Source: Tubiluchus corallicola (taxonomy: Eukaryota > Priapulida > Priapulimorpha > Priapulimorphida > Tubiluchidae). From it: a stretch of 60,000 nt of DNA. Shown here one piece after another: positions 1-23,039 of this stretch (positions are counted from its first letter, which is position 1; every line of letters starts with the position of its first letter). Made by a program: the position numbers and the translations under genes. Location of the stretch: contig JAQGDQ010000142.1 in NCBI GenBank assembly GCA_030141605.1, positions 312,001 to 372,000 on the forward strand, written 5' to 3'. Below the pieces are notes generated by a model. That model ran no database searches and was not told the origin of the DNA. It was given only the letters and a program-made list of their open reading frames with translations.

Positions 1-552
1 ATTTCTGTGTGTCTTTTGCATGATAATTAAAACTTGCTTAGTATATTTGAATTTGAACGTAAATTACAATTTGTTTCATATGAACCTGCTCTATCGTTAT
101 TTATAAGCCATCATGACGTGTCTAGTTCTTGCAAGAGTCTAGAGGCTGATACAAAGTGTAATTGGCGAGATTTCTTTCTTTCACTTAACCTAACCTTCGA
201 GCCTGTTAACCAAATCAACTCGTCTATTTTGTGGAAAGAGGAAGGCATTATCAATACACCGCAACTAAAAGCATGGTCACGCTGTTAGCACGAGCAAAGT
301 GAAACTTGGTCATCCGTTTACATGCACGGTCAAGCATGCATGGGCGTTGGTCATTCAGGTAAAGTTTTATCACTTTGAGCGTAGAAATTATTATTTGTGC
401 AAGAATACAGTACTACAATTTGCGTACTCATGGCTTCATGTTTTCAGGCCTAGTTTTCGTTGACAAGGTTTTTCTGTACGAGTCAATAATTTTGCCTATT
501 TTCATACACATAGGATTTATCTCAGAGAAGACAGAAAACGAAGCTTTTCAAT
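1..552. other. 5' flank of sulfotransferase copy A
   Basis: No gene is recognised here. A short open frame at 34-288 has no known motif and no splice-supported partner. The stretch just before 553 probably holds the 5' UTR of the first sulfotransferase, but no promoter element could be identified with confidence. Confidence 0.4.
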
Positions 553-4652
<4,100 letters not shown>

Positions 4653-5987
4653 GCAAGAAAGGGGAAGGTAGTAAAAGACACAGTAGTTTGATAATCTTTA
4701 CTGATTAGAGTGATTCCATTAAAAGTTTATAAAAATATAATTTTTAGGAAAGCAATTAATGTATTTTATAAATTATCTGCAGAGAATTTACATGAATAGG
4801 CATTGTGCACTTACTTACTAGTGGCGATTATAGTAGGATCAACTTTTGTTAATATTTACGATGATATATATTGTGAGATTAAATAGCGTTATGTGCAATA
4901 ACGTGGAAAATGTATGATTATAATTTTCTAGAATGTGTGTTACACTTTTAAATCATCAATAGTTTAATTTCTAATACAGTTTAATGAAAATACTAGTTAA
5001 ATTTTTAAACTGAGCAATTTTATGTAAAAGTTGTTTTCACATGCTCAATACGTTGTGGCAAACCTAATTTCTCCTTTGCCGTCTTATGATCGGATAGGTG
5101 TGTGAATGCCTTTATTAAATCCTGACACGTGCAATACAATATCCATTGTTATATGTATTATAAACCTATGATGTGTTGTGTATTTCAGTATTATATTGGA
5201 GTATGGACAGCATTGAAAATTTAGTTTATTTTTTTGTTGAAACGTCATGAAAATTTACGAAAATAAAATTTTAAATTTTAACCCTCTGTTTTTGCTGGTT
5301 TTGTGCTATTGCTTCACACCATCTGCTATCTGTGCTAACTACAACAAAAATGAAGAAACAAGAGAAACCGAATGAATGAACGATAAATGAAAAAAGAGCA
5401 AACGTACGAACAAGCGAGGGAAAGAGTGGATTTATGAATTGTCAAGCGATCGGACTGATAACAAATAAGTGAACAAATAAGTCAGTGAGTTGGTCAGTCA
5501 ATCGGTCGATCAATCAGCCAAATTAAAAATATTCAGACTACCAACTAATCAATTAATCAGACAATTAAATGTTCATCATAATTGTACTCTGCTAACTAAC
5601 CACTGAACCAGACAACCGGTGAATACAGTAAGTCAATTAAAAGACCATCCAACGCACTGACTAACTAACCAGTGAATTAACAAATGAATTATTTAGATTT
5701 GGTTGTTGTTGTTGGTGCCTAAATTGTTGCATCATTATGTAAATGCGTTTCAAAAACCAAAACAGGAATTCTACTGAGTAACAATAGTTTTAACAAGTAA
5801 ATTGATGATTATGAATTGGACAAATAGGCCAATAATTCAAAGATTTCTGAGTTAAAGGACTGTGTGAATCAAGAACTGGGAATAAACAAATTAATGTATA
5901 AAGGTAGGCTTAGGTTGACCTTGCGACACAATGCACATGAGAACAACTGAAGACTCGGCAAATAGCTGCGATAAGTATATTAGTCAA

Positions 5988-6150
5988 AAATTTGACTTTA
6001 AACTCTGGTTTGGACTAGAAGTACCATTCCATCCACGCTCCGTCATGGACCTGCACATCAGTTTTACTGCACAGTTACTGTAGTGCAGCAAGATAAACCC
6101 TGCTGTTGTCATGCCCGACCAGCAGCTTTCAATTGTTTTGTATATGTATG
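5988..6150 (-). pseudogene. Fossil of the last exon of mercaptopyruvate sulfurtransferase
   Basis: On the minus strand this aligns to exon 4 of the intact sulfurtransferase at 15325-15507. The active-site segment reads CWSGMTTAG where the intact gene has CGSGMTATG, and the C-terminal part is recognisable but frame-shifted. Similarity stops inside the exon, just before a GT/GA microsatellite, so the rest of the gene was never copied or is lost. It sits behind sulfotransferase copy A exactly as the intact gene sits behind copy B. Confidence 0.8.
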
Positions 6151-6184
6151 TATGCTCGAAACAAAAAGTCACGATAATATTAAT

Positions 6185-6194
6185 GGTGTGTGTG

Positions 6195-6226
<32 letters not shown>

Positions 6227-6335
6227 TGTGTGTGTGTGTATATGTGTGTGACAGCTAGAGGGAGAGAAAGAGAGAGAGAGGCAGAGGGGGAGAAAGAGAG
6301 AGAGAGGGGGGAGGGGGGAAAAAGAGAGAGAGAGA
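6185..6335. repeat. (GT)n/(GCGT)n followed by (GA)n microsatellite
   Basis: Alternating GT with a GCGT block (about 6185-6250) is followed by GAGAGA with G-rich interruptions (about 6259-6335). It lies just past the end of duplication homology and may mark the breakpoint. Confidence 0.9.
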
Positions 6336-6369
6336 TTTTAATTATTACTAAAAAAATTTATACTAAATT

Positions 6370-7010
6370 ATATATTTTTTGGATTTAATATTTTATTTCA
6401 AACTTCGCAAAGTTCATAAACACATCACAAATTAATACAAATAATACAATAAATCATGAAACACAACAATAACACAAATAACAATTAACTATATAAGAAA
6501 CTACGCCAATGACATCTAATTGCAGAAGTAAAGTTTGCATCACTGTTTAAAATGTTCTTGCATATAAAATTTTCACTCTTATTTAGCCTGACGTATAAAC
6601 TGTATGCACATTTTCTGTGAATAACATCAAAATAAATAAATTAAGTCTAGTAGAAATATGTCTGGTGCTCGTATCATATGAAAAGTTAAACAGCTTCCGT
6701 GTTGATACATTATATACAACCTTGAGTTTGCTAAGATTGTAAGAATAAAAATGTCTCCAAGTGGACATACAATAAAAAGTAGTGCAGTAAGCATTAAACA
6801 ATTGTCTCTTCACGTTAACTGAACAGTGAGTAAATTTCATGAGTAATTTATTTGCTCTGCCATAGTAAATTGAACATTGTCGTAATATATCTAAATCATC
6901 TCTATTGTCATCTGATAAAATATGACCCAGGTATTTTTCCTTTTTACTAGGTACAAAACTTTTACACTGCAAAATAACAGACCCAAAAGTAAACTGCTGC
7001 ATGTGGGCGG
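6370..7010 (-). mobile_element. Non-LTR retrotransposon 3' fragment (RT C-terminal part)
   Basis: A minus-strand frame at 7002-6583 contains KYLGHILSDD, DDLDILRQ, RANKLLMKF and VKRQLFNAYCT, the thumb-proximal signature that follows the catalytic core in CR1/Jockey-like LINE reverse transcriptases. The AT-rich 3' tail (6370-6580) recurs at 35045-35365 in the same orientation. The copy is 5'-truncated and dead. Confidence 0.8.
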
Positions 7011-7044
7011 AGCGAAACGTGACAAGTTTAGTCTTTAGGTCCCT

Positions 7045-7054
7045 TCTCTCTCTC

Positions 7055-7118
<64 letters not shown>
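7045..7118. repeat. Palindromic (TC)n-(TA)n-(GA)n microsatellite
   Basis: A TC run, an AT core and a GA run together form an almost perfect self-complementary block of about 70 bases in the spacer between the duplicated units. Confidence 0.9.
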
Positions 7119-7119
<1 letters not shown>

Positions 7120-7694
7120 TACATTAAAAGAAGAAGCAATTCCCCTCAACGATTATCGCAAACTTGCACAGTTCTGACTGTGTTTAATACATTACGAGTG
7201 CCAGTACCTCAATGACAAAGTTTCTTATTGTACATGTGGATATATTCAGTCCTAATATTGGCGTGCATCAACGTAGTCAACTAGCTTTGCAGACGTAGCC
7301 ACTGGATTATAATTTTTACTACAGACCTTTAGAAAGTGGTTTAACCGCGACTCGTGCTGATCAGTGAAGGCCAATTATAAGTAGAGAGATTTGTAGAAGG
7401 TGCTGATTTAATGGAGTTACCACAAACATTGACTTTGAAAATTCACTAGGTGTCAGTGATTCTTCTTGGTCTATGACACGTGATTTGTTTCCGGTCAACT
7501 TATTTGATAGTATCCATTCATCAATATTATCTAGTCCAAAGTCTACACCATATTAAAGATTTGCTATGTTAGTTGTCCACGAGTCAGAAGAAGGAAAACA
7601 GACTGGTTGCATTGGTAAAAAAATGTTGCACAAAAGTCGTTAATTACATTAATGCTAGTTATATAAATAATTCCATTGTTTTCAATCGTTTAGT
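7119..7694. other. 5' flank of sulfotransferase copy B
   Basis: No gene or known element is recognised. There is no obvious extended match to the flank of copy A, so the left duplication breakpoint probably lies close to exon 1. Confidence 0.4.
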
Positions 7695-13741
<6,047 letters not shown>

Positions 13742-15324
13742 GCAAGAAAACTCTTTACAAGAAAGGGGAAGGTAGTAAAAGAGAAGGTAGTGTGATCTTC
13801 TTTACTGATTAGAGAATGAGATTGTGAGTCCATAAAAATTTTTAAGAAAGCAATTAATATATTTTATAAACTAAAATAAACTATCTGCAGAGAATTTACA
13901 TGAATTAGGCATTGCGCTCTTATTTACTAGTGGCAATTATAATGGGATCAACTTTAGTTAATATTTACTATGATATATATTGTGAGATTAAATAGCGTTA
14001 TGTGCAATAACGTGGAAAATGTATGATTATAATTTTCTAGAATATGTGTTACACTTTTAAATTATCAGTAGTTTAATTTCTAATACAGTCTAATGAAAAT
14101 ACTAGTTAAATTTTTAAATTGAGCAATTTTATGTAAAAGTTGTTCTCACATGCCCAAAATGTTGTGGCAAACCTAATTTACCGTTGCCGTGTAACGTTCG
14201 GATAGGTGTGTAAATGCTTTTATTAAATGCTAACAAGCGCAATACAACATCCACTGTTATATGTCTTATAAAACTATGATGTGTTGTGCATTTCAGTATT
14301 ATACGGAACTAGGGACAGCGTTGAAAATTTAATTTATTTTTTGTTGAAACGTCATGAAAATTTACGATCGAAAGTAAAAATTACAGTTTTATCCCTCTGT
14401 TTTTGCTGGTTTTGTGCTATAGTTTCGTGTCCTATCTGTGCTAACTACAACAAAAATATTTTTTCATACAACATCTCATTTACATTCGATGTATCATAAC
14501 AACAAATTTTATTTAATCAAAGACAATTGGCTAAGTAGTACAAATCAATAAAAGAAGAAACAAGAAAAGCTGAATGAATCAATGAATGATGAATGAAAGA
14601 AAGGGCAAACATACGAACAAGCGAGCTGAAGAGTGGATTAGCGAATGATCAACTTGACGAACTGCGAACAAATTACTGAACACATAAGTCGGTGAGCTGG
14701 TCAGTCAATCAGTTGATCAGACAAGGTCAGCTACAAGCCAAGTTATAAACATTTAACCGCCAACTAGTCTGAAATAACCAGTCGAGCAAATATTCATCAC
14801 AATTATTGTCTGCTAACTAATCAGTGAACCAGACTAGCAGTGAATGTAATAAATCAGTTAAGAGATCCACAGACCCTCTGACTAACCAACGAATTAACAA
14901 ATGAATTATTTAGATTTGGTTGTTGTTTGAATTATAGCATCATTATGTAAATCAATCATAACAAATCATAACATAATTTCAACAATCAAAACAAAAATTC
15001 TACAGTGTAACAATAATTTTAACAAGTAAATTGATGATTATAAAATGGGTTGGATGATTAGGCAAGTTTCTGAGTTAAGGTATTCTTTGAGTCAATAACT
15101 GGGAGAAAAGAAAAATTAATAACAATGAAAGGATGTTGACACATTAACAAAGTAAACATAGCAAGCTTTTAATACATCAAACACGGGCCTTCCCGCTCAA
15201 TACTCCACAAACAGTTTTTGTCAGACTCACGATAAATGCTTACATTAAAATTGAAATAACTAGTCTCTTTGTTGACAAAGGTCAAAATTTCATGTAATGA
15301 GACAAAAACGTAATGAATAATAAT
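13742..15324. other. Spacer between converging sulfotransferase B and sulfurtransferase genes
   Basis: Probably the two 3' UTRs plus spacer. Most of it aligns to 4653-5990 behind copy A, so it belongs to the duplicated unit. Bases 13970-14043 are identical to 4861-4934, and the following 130 bases are nearly so. Runs of short direct motifs (AATGAATGA, CAATCAGT) occur at 14560-14900 in both copies. Confidence 0.7.
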
Positions 15325-17982
15325 CTAAGACTTGACTCTCTGCTCTGGTTTGGATCGGAAGTACCACTCTGTCCACGCTCCATCGTAGACCTGCACATCC
15401 GTTTTACCGCACAATAGTGCGGCAAGAAAAAGACCCGTTGCCGTCATACCCGACCCGCAGCTTACAACTATTGGCTTGGATAAATCTACACCTTTGGTAT
15501 CGAATATCTAAAAGACAGACATTATTGATCAGAACAAAATCATTATCATTTCTGTTTTCAGAGCCAAAGGTTAACGTTTCGAGAAAATCTCGTTCCAGCA
15601 GAGACTACTAAATTAATAAAACGTTCATAAAATAAACAATAATATAAACAAATCCCAGTAAAATGTGCGAACAAGTATAGACAATTTCCAAAATGCTAAA
15701 GTTTGAATATTATCATCAACATTCATATTTTCGTGAAATTAATTTAGACTATTCCCTATTTTAAGTAATTATAGAAACCAGTGATTATATATTCTCAAGT
15801 TCTCAGAATGGTTAAACAACAAAAGGCAGAAAATTTTTAGCACTAAGAGAAGCACAGAGTCTCTGCTTCTTTTAGAAATGTGTTTTATCCATGCACTGCG
15901 ATTCTTTTAAAATTGCTTTATTCGTATAACGTGACGGTAACATACTACCGAAGCAGTTTAAACAAAAATATCTACGCCAGCCGATAGATGTCTCTACGCG
16001 CTTACTTTTCTCAAAGCATCTACGTTCTTCACTGTTTTAGTTGCAGGATCAAGAATCATTCCAAATGGCACATTCACAGCTCCTGGAATATGACCCGACT
16101 CAATATCTACAAAAAATTAATTTATGGAAACATTTTACTCACTTTATACAACTACATATGCAATTTTTTAATAGATGAACTAGCCTTTAGAAACGTGTGA
16201 ACATATCTACTGATAGTACATGTACTACAAAAGTTATCATTGCAATTTGCTGTTCGCTAGTGAAGTCTAGCGCTGTAAGCAACATACTAATCAATTTTAG
16301 GGCAATGTAATTATACGCATGTTGCCAGGTAATAAATGGCAAACTTTAAAGCGAATACAAGCTATTGATCTAAAACGGACTTTCCTTTGCGGATTACGGC
16401 ATAATAGAATATTCAATGCCAATGTAAACTCACTGCGCATGCTCAGTTGAAAGTATAGCCGCACGTGTGTAGTAAATACAAATAAACTTTATAGTTTCAC
16501 CTATATTATAACTATTTATATTGTAAGCGGAATTTATCCAGATGTAAATGCTTACCCTGGTGCGAGTTTGCGTACATGTACAAGGATGGGCGAGGAATTT
16601 GGAATTTGCCTAGATATTATTATCTTTTTACACTCAAGGTTATAATAATTATTGTACAACTGGTTAGGATAATTAATGACACACGGCGTCCATCTTAAAC
16701 AAGCTTCTCAATCGTTTTCACAATGGGAGATAATTGTTATTTCTTAATTTACTATAATTTTTATGTTCTATAATTAACAGTAAAAGTTAATGAAAATTCC
16801 AGGTGCTGGTTTTCATTATGGAAGTGCTGTAGCTTTACAATTCAGTGAAAAAGTTGATTATTTCCATTAAATTTTCAGGCATTTCAGTTATGTTCCACCA
16901 GTACAAGTGGATAATTTCTGCTGCATTATCAGAGAAGCCAAAACGTACGATTCTTACCGTCTCTTGGCTCAGGAGCTGTTCCGTTAAATCTACCAGGAGG
17001 TCTGGCATCTAGCAGTTGGAATGTTTTTTCCATTATGTTTCTTTCTACTTCCTCGAATGTCTTAACCATTTCCGGTTTGTAGGTGGCTTTGAAAGTTGTC
17101 TTTTTAACCTGAAATGAATTTGCTGTACCCAGCCAACCTTTAACTTTGTAGCCCTACATCATTGTATCAAGGAACAGGCTAATGTATGGTGCTCTGAGAC
17201 ACAAGTTTGTAAACAATTCCCGATTTCTGACGATAAAGTGGCAAAATCTACGAAGTGAGACAATAGTGTGAATTAATACTGGTTCAAAATATTAGAATAT
17301 TTGGTAATAGCAGCTGTACTTCAGATCTAGCAAAATGTAATGTAATGGTAATGAAACGTTTGTTTATTTTAAATGACCAAATTCATTTGTTTTTACCCAA
17401 AAGAAAACGCTCACTAAAAGGGGCTCAAAATTCTAAGACCTCAGACAGATTATAGGATTGATTGTATGTTGACAGTGGCTGTAAAGCAACATCAGCCACC
17501 ATTCTTCTGACAAAAAATTCGCACTTTCTTACCTTCGTTACTCCAGATTCTGTGGGTAGACCTGCCTCCTTCCACTTGGGCAGCCCTCCGTTTAAGATGG
17601 ACGCTTTGTCGTGTCCATAAACCCTGAATGTCCACCACACTCTTTGAGCCGAAAACATTCCCATGTCACTGTTGTCATAAACCACCACCCACGTATCATT
17701 GTCTATCCCCAACTCCTCCACAAACTTTTCAAACTCCTCAGCGGTCGGTAACATGTTGTCATACTTTGAAAACGTGTCACAACAGCCATCGATGTTGAAA
17801 AATACCGCTCCGGGTATGTGAGCCTCTTCGAATTCCTTCTGCGGGTCTCTTCCAGTGATTGGAAATTGCCAGGATCCATCCACAACGCGAATATTGCTTT
17901 CGCTCTTCAGCCTCTCATGCAGCTGCTCAGCTGTTAGCAGAACGTCAGGCATGTTTAGGGATTCACTCTTCACGTGGGTCAT
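15325..17982 (-). CDS. MPST: 3-mercaptopyruvate sulfurtransferase (four exons)
   Basis: Exons (transcription order) 17982-17533, 17108-16958, 16106-16006 and 15507-15325 splice to 885 nt, 294 aa, close to the roughly 297 aa of the human enzyme. It transfers sulfur from 3-mercaptopyruvate to the active-site cysteine, then to thiols, giving persulfides and H2S. Two rhodanese domains are visible: the non-catalytic N-terminal one (about residues 15-150: DGSWQFP, AHIPGAVFFNID, YDNSDMGMFSAQRVWWTFR) and the catalytic one (about 163-294). The active loop is CGSGMTA with Cys251; the CGSG form points to mercaptopyruvate rather than thiosulfate (CRKG) specificity. Arg190 and Arg199 (GRF, PEPRD) match the substrate-binding arginines. 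Met255 replaces the common Val. No clear mitochondrial presequence is seen before residue 11, so cytosolic location is possible. The start is the first Met; Met11 is an alternative. Confidence 0.93.
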
Positions 17983-18320
17983 TGAACTATAGAGCAGCTC
18001 TTTACAAGTCAGTTATCAACTTCAAGCACCTCTCACTAGTATAATGATATCGGTCTTATATTGTGCTACAGTTATACTTGTGTGTAATGTCCTCATTTAC
18101 AACTCTCGTCAAGGTTATAGCAGCTAAGCTAACAATTTAACGCATGCGTAGAATGACAGTTTTTGTAGCACAGCATTTCTCTAAGTGCTCTGCTAATTCG
18201 AGTAAGCTTCCCTCGCTGCTCATTCTCAAAGTGCTTTAGATGTTGCAGGCAGCTGAACATTTATATGCAGTATTGATTGCAAAAACACTATAAAGTAAAA
18301 GAACATTACGCACATAAAGC
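17983..18320. other. Upstream flank of the sulfurtransferase gene
   Basis: Presumed 5' UTR and promoter of the minus-strand sulfurtransferase. No TATA box or other element could be assigned. Confidence 0.3.
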
Positions 18321-18324
18321 AGCG

Positions 18325-18840
18325 TACAACACAATGTAATGTAGTGCAGTACAATATAATACAACACAAAACAACACATCGCAACGCAACATAACCCAAA
18401 GCAGTGCAACCCGATACAATATACAAACAGAATACCACAACACAACGCAATGCAACGCAGTACAGTGCAACAGCAGATAATACAACACGACGCAACGCAA
18501 CACAATACAACAGAACACGACGTAACAGCAAAACATTCACAATACAATACGACTTTACAACACAAGTTTACTTTACAGTTGTACAATGTAACTGTATCAA
18601 ACCACAGACAACCCTATCATACCATATACTGTCCTACCATATCACACCACACTATACTGTACTATACCATACCATACCATACCATACCATACCATACCAT
18701 TATTCACACTTCGCCAGGCAAACCATATTACAACACAAAAAACCACACCAGCCCACACCGCGCCACCTCACCCATCACCAAACCACAGCAAATCACAACA
18801 CTCTTCACCAAACCACCCCACACTAAGTTATACCCTTTCA
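18325..18840. repeat. Degenerate pentanucleotide satellite with G-depleted top strand
   Basis: About 500 bases built of five-base units of the form RYAAY (ACAAC, GCAAC, GCAAT, ACAAT, GCAGT) that turn into (CATAC)n at about 18620-18705 and then into CA-rich sequence. The top strand is very poor in G. Several long frames cross it on both strands, but their composition follows the repeat and they are not genes. Confidence 0.85.
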
Positions 18841-19349
18841 AACTTAATACACTGTAAGCCTAAAAAACTAGCGAATAGAGTCCTGAACAGCTGCTCCTGG
18901 TGACTAAAGTCATCAACTTACATTGAGTTTGCTGGCAGGAATGGTATGCGCGAACAAAAGAAGCATCATTAGCTTTTAGGCAGCAGAGGAAAAAGCTTGA
19001 AAAGTTGACAAAAGCCTCATCTTTATTTTCACTTGCCCTTTACACTCCAATGAAGCAAAAAGCAGTAATTCCGTAATTGACATTTTCAAAACACTTGCCT
19101 CTGTGCAAAATCATCACTGCCACGTCTCAGCATAGGCAGAATACTAGCTGTGATATGATATTCAGTTTTTTATCTAACTTTTACTTTCGTTTTCAAAGTT
19201 TTTTGATGCGGTAGACTTAAAATTTCATTCTTGATTTATCTAGTTAATATGATAAGAGAACCTTTATTTGTGATAGATTTACAGGTAATGAATGGTTCAG
19301 ACGGTAAACGTATAGATGTCTAGCCGCGGTTTAGTTTTAGTGATCTAGA

Positions 19350-19670
19350 TACGCCACCACCTAGTGCTTATAGACATAATAGTTAGTCACATTTTGAGAT
19401 AAAACGCAATCAAATAATATTTGGCCGTGAAACAAGCATAAGCACCACATGAATCATTAAAACCTGTAAAACATGAATTTCTGTGATATGTAATAATGTT
19501 GTAATCACCATTATTTTTCTTCAACAGGTAGCGCAGATGTCTACACAATCGGCCGTCAGGTGGTGCAACATTGCGGATATACATGTATCGCAGAAGTTTG
19601 AGCTGTGCCAGAGTTAGTAAGCGCATTTTGTATATTGTTTTGAAGCAGCTTTAGTAGGTGGCGACATCTA
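19350..19670. promoter_or_regulatory. Cluster of CTCF-like motifs
   Basis: Four matches to the AGGTGGCGC-type CTCF core lie within 320 bases: CACTAGGTGGTGGC (minus, 19352-19366), AACAGGTAGCGCAG (about 19523), GTCAGGTGGTGCAA (about 19555) and TAGTAGGTGGCGAC (about 19652). They lie between the sulfur gene block and the Fringe block. Motif matching by eye only. Confidence 0.25.
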
Positions 19671-20660
19671 GTAGGGAACAAGCAGGGAATTCAAAGAATT
19701 TTTTGAGAACCGCTTACAATGTTAGTGTCTAAATTTTAGCGGTCATTTTTGTACGCATCTCCCATATTACCAAAACAACGGACAAACCGTAGACAATAAA
19801 AGTATCATAATTATGATAACAATGATGAGCAGATGAGGACATCTATGAGCACTGCGGCTGCCAGTATCATCACCAGGACAGTGGTGAGTGCAGAAAAATG
19901 TGATATCAGTATAGAGGCAAAGGGGGTAGTGGCCAGTTACGGTGTGGCTTGGCTTTACAGCTAGGCGGTGCTAGGTATAGTTTGTAAATGAATGTGGACA
20001 AACTGAAAAAACTGAATGTAGTGCTAGTATAGGGAAGAACTGCCTTTTACGCGGTGCCTTCACTTCCTCCTCGGGTAATTTCTCTCGTTGTGGGAGGGTA
20101 TACGCATATCCGAACAAAAGACATCTCGGTCAGTTCATTGTCTTATAGTGATGATTATTTCTTCGTAATGAAACAAGCTCAGATCCAGCCATAACTGATG
20201 GCGTTAAGCAGGTCGTACCGTTAAGTGTAGGTAGTGGCATGCAGTGTGTTATCTACAAAAACTGAAATATTTATTCTTTTATCTATAGCTAGAATTTTCA
20301 GGAATATTAATAAACAACAAACAATTATTTCGACTTGATGTATGTAAGAATGAGCAGCAAATTAGAAGATATTAATTTTATCTTTCACCAGTATGTCAGT
20401 ATTTTTAATTTTTGTACAAAGCACGAAGTTACTAGCCGTCGTAATTTTTTTAAACAACAATAAATGTGTCTCGCCAATGTGGTGTATATATTGCAGTGTT
20501 ATGAGAATTGCATTTTAGAAAACTAAATGAACATTCTGCGATTAAATTTTGCAATTTAAAAAGCTGTTATGAGGGAAAATGGCTTGCTTTACATACAGTT
20601 CGATCCGTTTGTTTCAGTCGAGAATGATCATCTAAGAACAAATAAAAACAAGTTCAACTA

Positions 20661-20721
20661 ATGGTAATGATGATACCGATGATGATGATTATGACTATGG
20701 GGATAACGACAATGACGATGG

Positions 20722-20754
<33 letters not shown>

Positions 20755-20925
20755 CCACGATAATGGTGACGATGATGCTGATGATGCTACTACTGAAGAT
20801 GGGTGTGTAATATAGATAGTCTATCGTCGTTATTGTCGTTTCATAATTATAACCATCATCATCATCAGCAACAGCAGTATCATCACAGTCACCCCCATCC
20901 TCGTCGTCGTCATCATCATCGATAT
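20661..20925. repeat. (GAT)n and (ATC)n blocks facing each other
   Basis: A GATGAT-rich block (20661-20790) is followed after about 60 bases by a CATCAT-rich block (20851-20925), which can pair with it. Frames through it are low complexity. Confidence 0.85.
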
Positions 20926-20929
20926 GCTC

Positions 20930-23039
20930 ATTACGCCTATCACAGACATTGGGCATGCAAAGTAAAAGAAATCTACCCTCAAGACAGACAAGACAAGAAC
21001 TGGCTGCAGTCAGCCCAGAAAAAAATAGAAAATATATGCCAGTGCTAATATATAAAATGGCTCGTCGGCACCACTTCCGAAGTCCAACAATATTTTATGC
21101 ACGGCCTATTTTCAATAACATTTTTCTTATTAATGATTTGTCTGTTATTGCTGGACGGTGATTTCCTGTCTCCCTGAATATACGAGGAGCATGATAATGT
21201 TGTGACATTCGTGACAGGAAGTGACAGAAATAAGGCACGGTGCATTATATTGCCTCTGCAACTTCCGCTTTTGTTCTTTATGAATCTAGGAGGAGATGAA
21301 CTAGAAGCAAACGTCGCTTGTTCACATGGCCAGTGGCGGCAATAAGTCTGATCCGGCGTTGTTTACCAAAGCACCATTTTATCTTTGCCCGGTCGGCTCA
21401 TGTAAACATGAACAAAACAAGGCAAACAATAACAGCACAAAATGGCCACTTTACATTCAAAGAAAGAGTCCAACATTTGACGTGGCATCTACAAATCTTG
21501 TCGTGATGAGCCACTGAACTAGCATTTAAATGAAAAAGAAACTCAGATTTTGATTATTCTTTGTGTACGTAACTTAGAAAACAGTCCTGCGTGAAGTCCT
21601 CTAGATTTTAACATATAGGAGAACTTACCTGAGCAAGAAAAATGAAAGATGTTGCTGAACAGAAAAAAGTTTTGGTCCAAGAATGGGGCAAAATTTTCGC
21701 AAAATGAGGTTAATTCAGTTATTGATCTATTCTGGCCTAGACTAGGGAAAGTTATCGAAATGTAGGGAAAGCACACAGAACAATAGTTATGTAGATAAAG
21801 AAATATCAAAAGTGGAGTTTCTTTTTCATTTAAAACAGTAATTATTGGAAAAAATTCTTTTTTGTTATAGAAATACAATTTTAAAAATCCTATTTTTAAA
21901 AGGGTCTATAAAAATAAAAGATAAAAGTTACAACTAGTTTTCTTTTTGTGTATAAAATAGAGCAATATATTCAGTTAAATTTTTAAGCCTTTTGGACATA
22001 TGAGTTACTAAGTGCCTTTGAAGTTACCTAATGTTTTGGTGATTAAGTACTGCAATACACACAGTCTGCATGGGTTCTTAGCATTCTATTATTATATGCC
22101 TATGTATCTTTCCTCTATACTCACTGCTCTATTATCATATGCATGTTAACAGTAATCCACTTACTAAGTGTCGAGTGTCCATGTTGTCAATAAAAAGGTC
22201 ATAACAATTGTTTTACGTGCACGTACAGTTTTTTGTCTGCCTCAGAATAAGTTTGTGAAAATACTTGATTGTACATGATTTACATTCAGTATAAAATTTT
22301 GATGTCTGCGTTTCAATAGATTATATAATTTATTCGCAACTTTTATTCTTTTGATCTCGCAGAATGCTAGCGTTTGTCACATAAGTGTGTGAAATTTGGG
22401 ATGTGTAAGTGTTGTGCATTTAACTGTTCATCCCTGGTGAAGTATCAGCGATTATGCTCTCCTATCTGAGACGTTATGTCTTTTAAATTTTGTTGTTTAT
22501 TGCAATAAACAACCTAGCTATGGTATTTATTGTCATAACAATCTCAGGGGTGGAATTCACAGCACAACAACATAATTATACAGAAACTCACAACACAGAG
22601 CCATTGCGTCATAGCGAAGGTAGCCATACGACATGTAGTTTACACATACATAAAAAAATAGAACAGTTTAGTATGAAATCGCGCGGAAAGATTACAGTAA
22701 TGTATCTATAAAACACGTAGGTGTTTAAATAGGTAAATAAGTACATATACAACTAATACAAAAACCGTATTGCAAAACCCTACAGAATTAACGAGTCATA
22801 ACCGATGATAATTAATGGAATAATTTAGATGCCATATCTATTTATAAGCGGGAAAATGCGATTAATAACCTCAAAATCATAAAGCTAAATTATCAACATC
22901 TCTCCACACCTTCAAATTACATAATTTGTGCAAGCTCTAGAATGTCAATAATTAGGACAATTGTTGTTGTTACGCGTATAGAAGATGAAACCCTACCCAG
23001 CCATAATCAGTGTTCTAGTAAACATCACGTGACTTACAA
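20930..23039. other. Intergenic stretch without recognised gene
   Basis: AT-rich sequence. Short frames near 21318-21517 overlap each other and show no known domain or splice partner. Nothing further is supported. Confidence 0.4.

Noticed and set aside
34-288. 84-codon frame before sulfotransferase A
   Set aside because: No motif, no splice partner and no counterpart before copy B.
18226-18857. Several overlapping 76-140 codon frames on both strands
   Set aside because: Caused by the pentamer satellite, which has few stops because of its composition.
21318-21517. Two overlapping 62-63 codon frames
   Set aside because: They overlap in different frames, have no known domain and no splice continuation.
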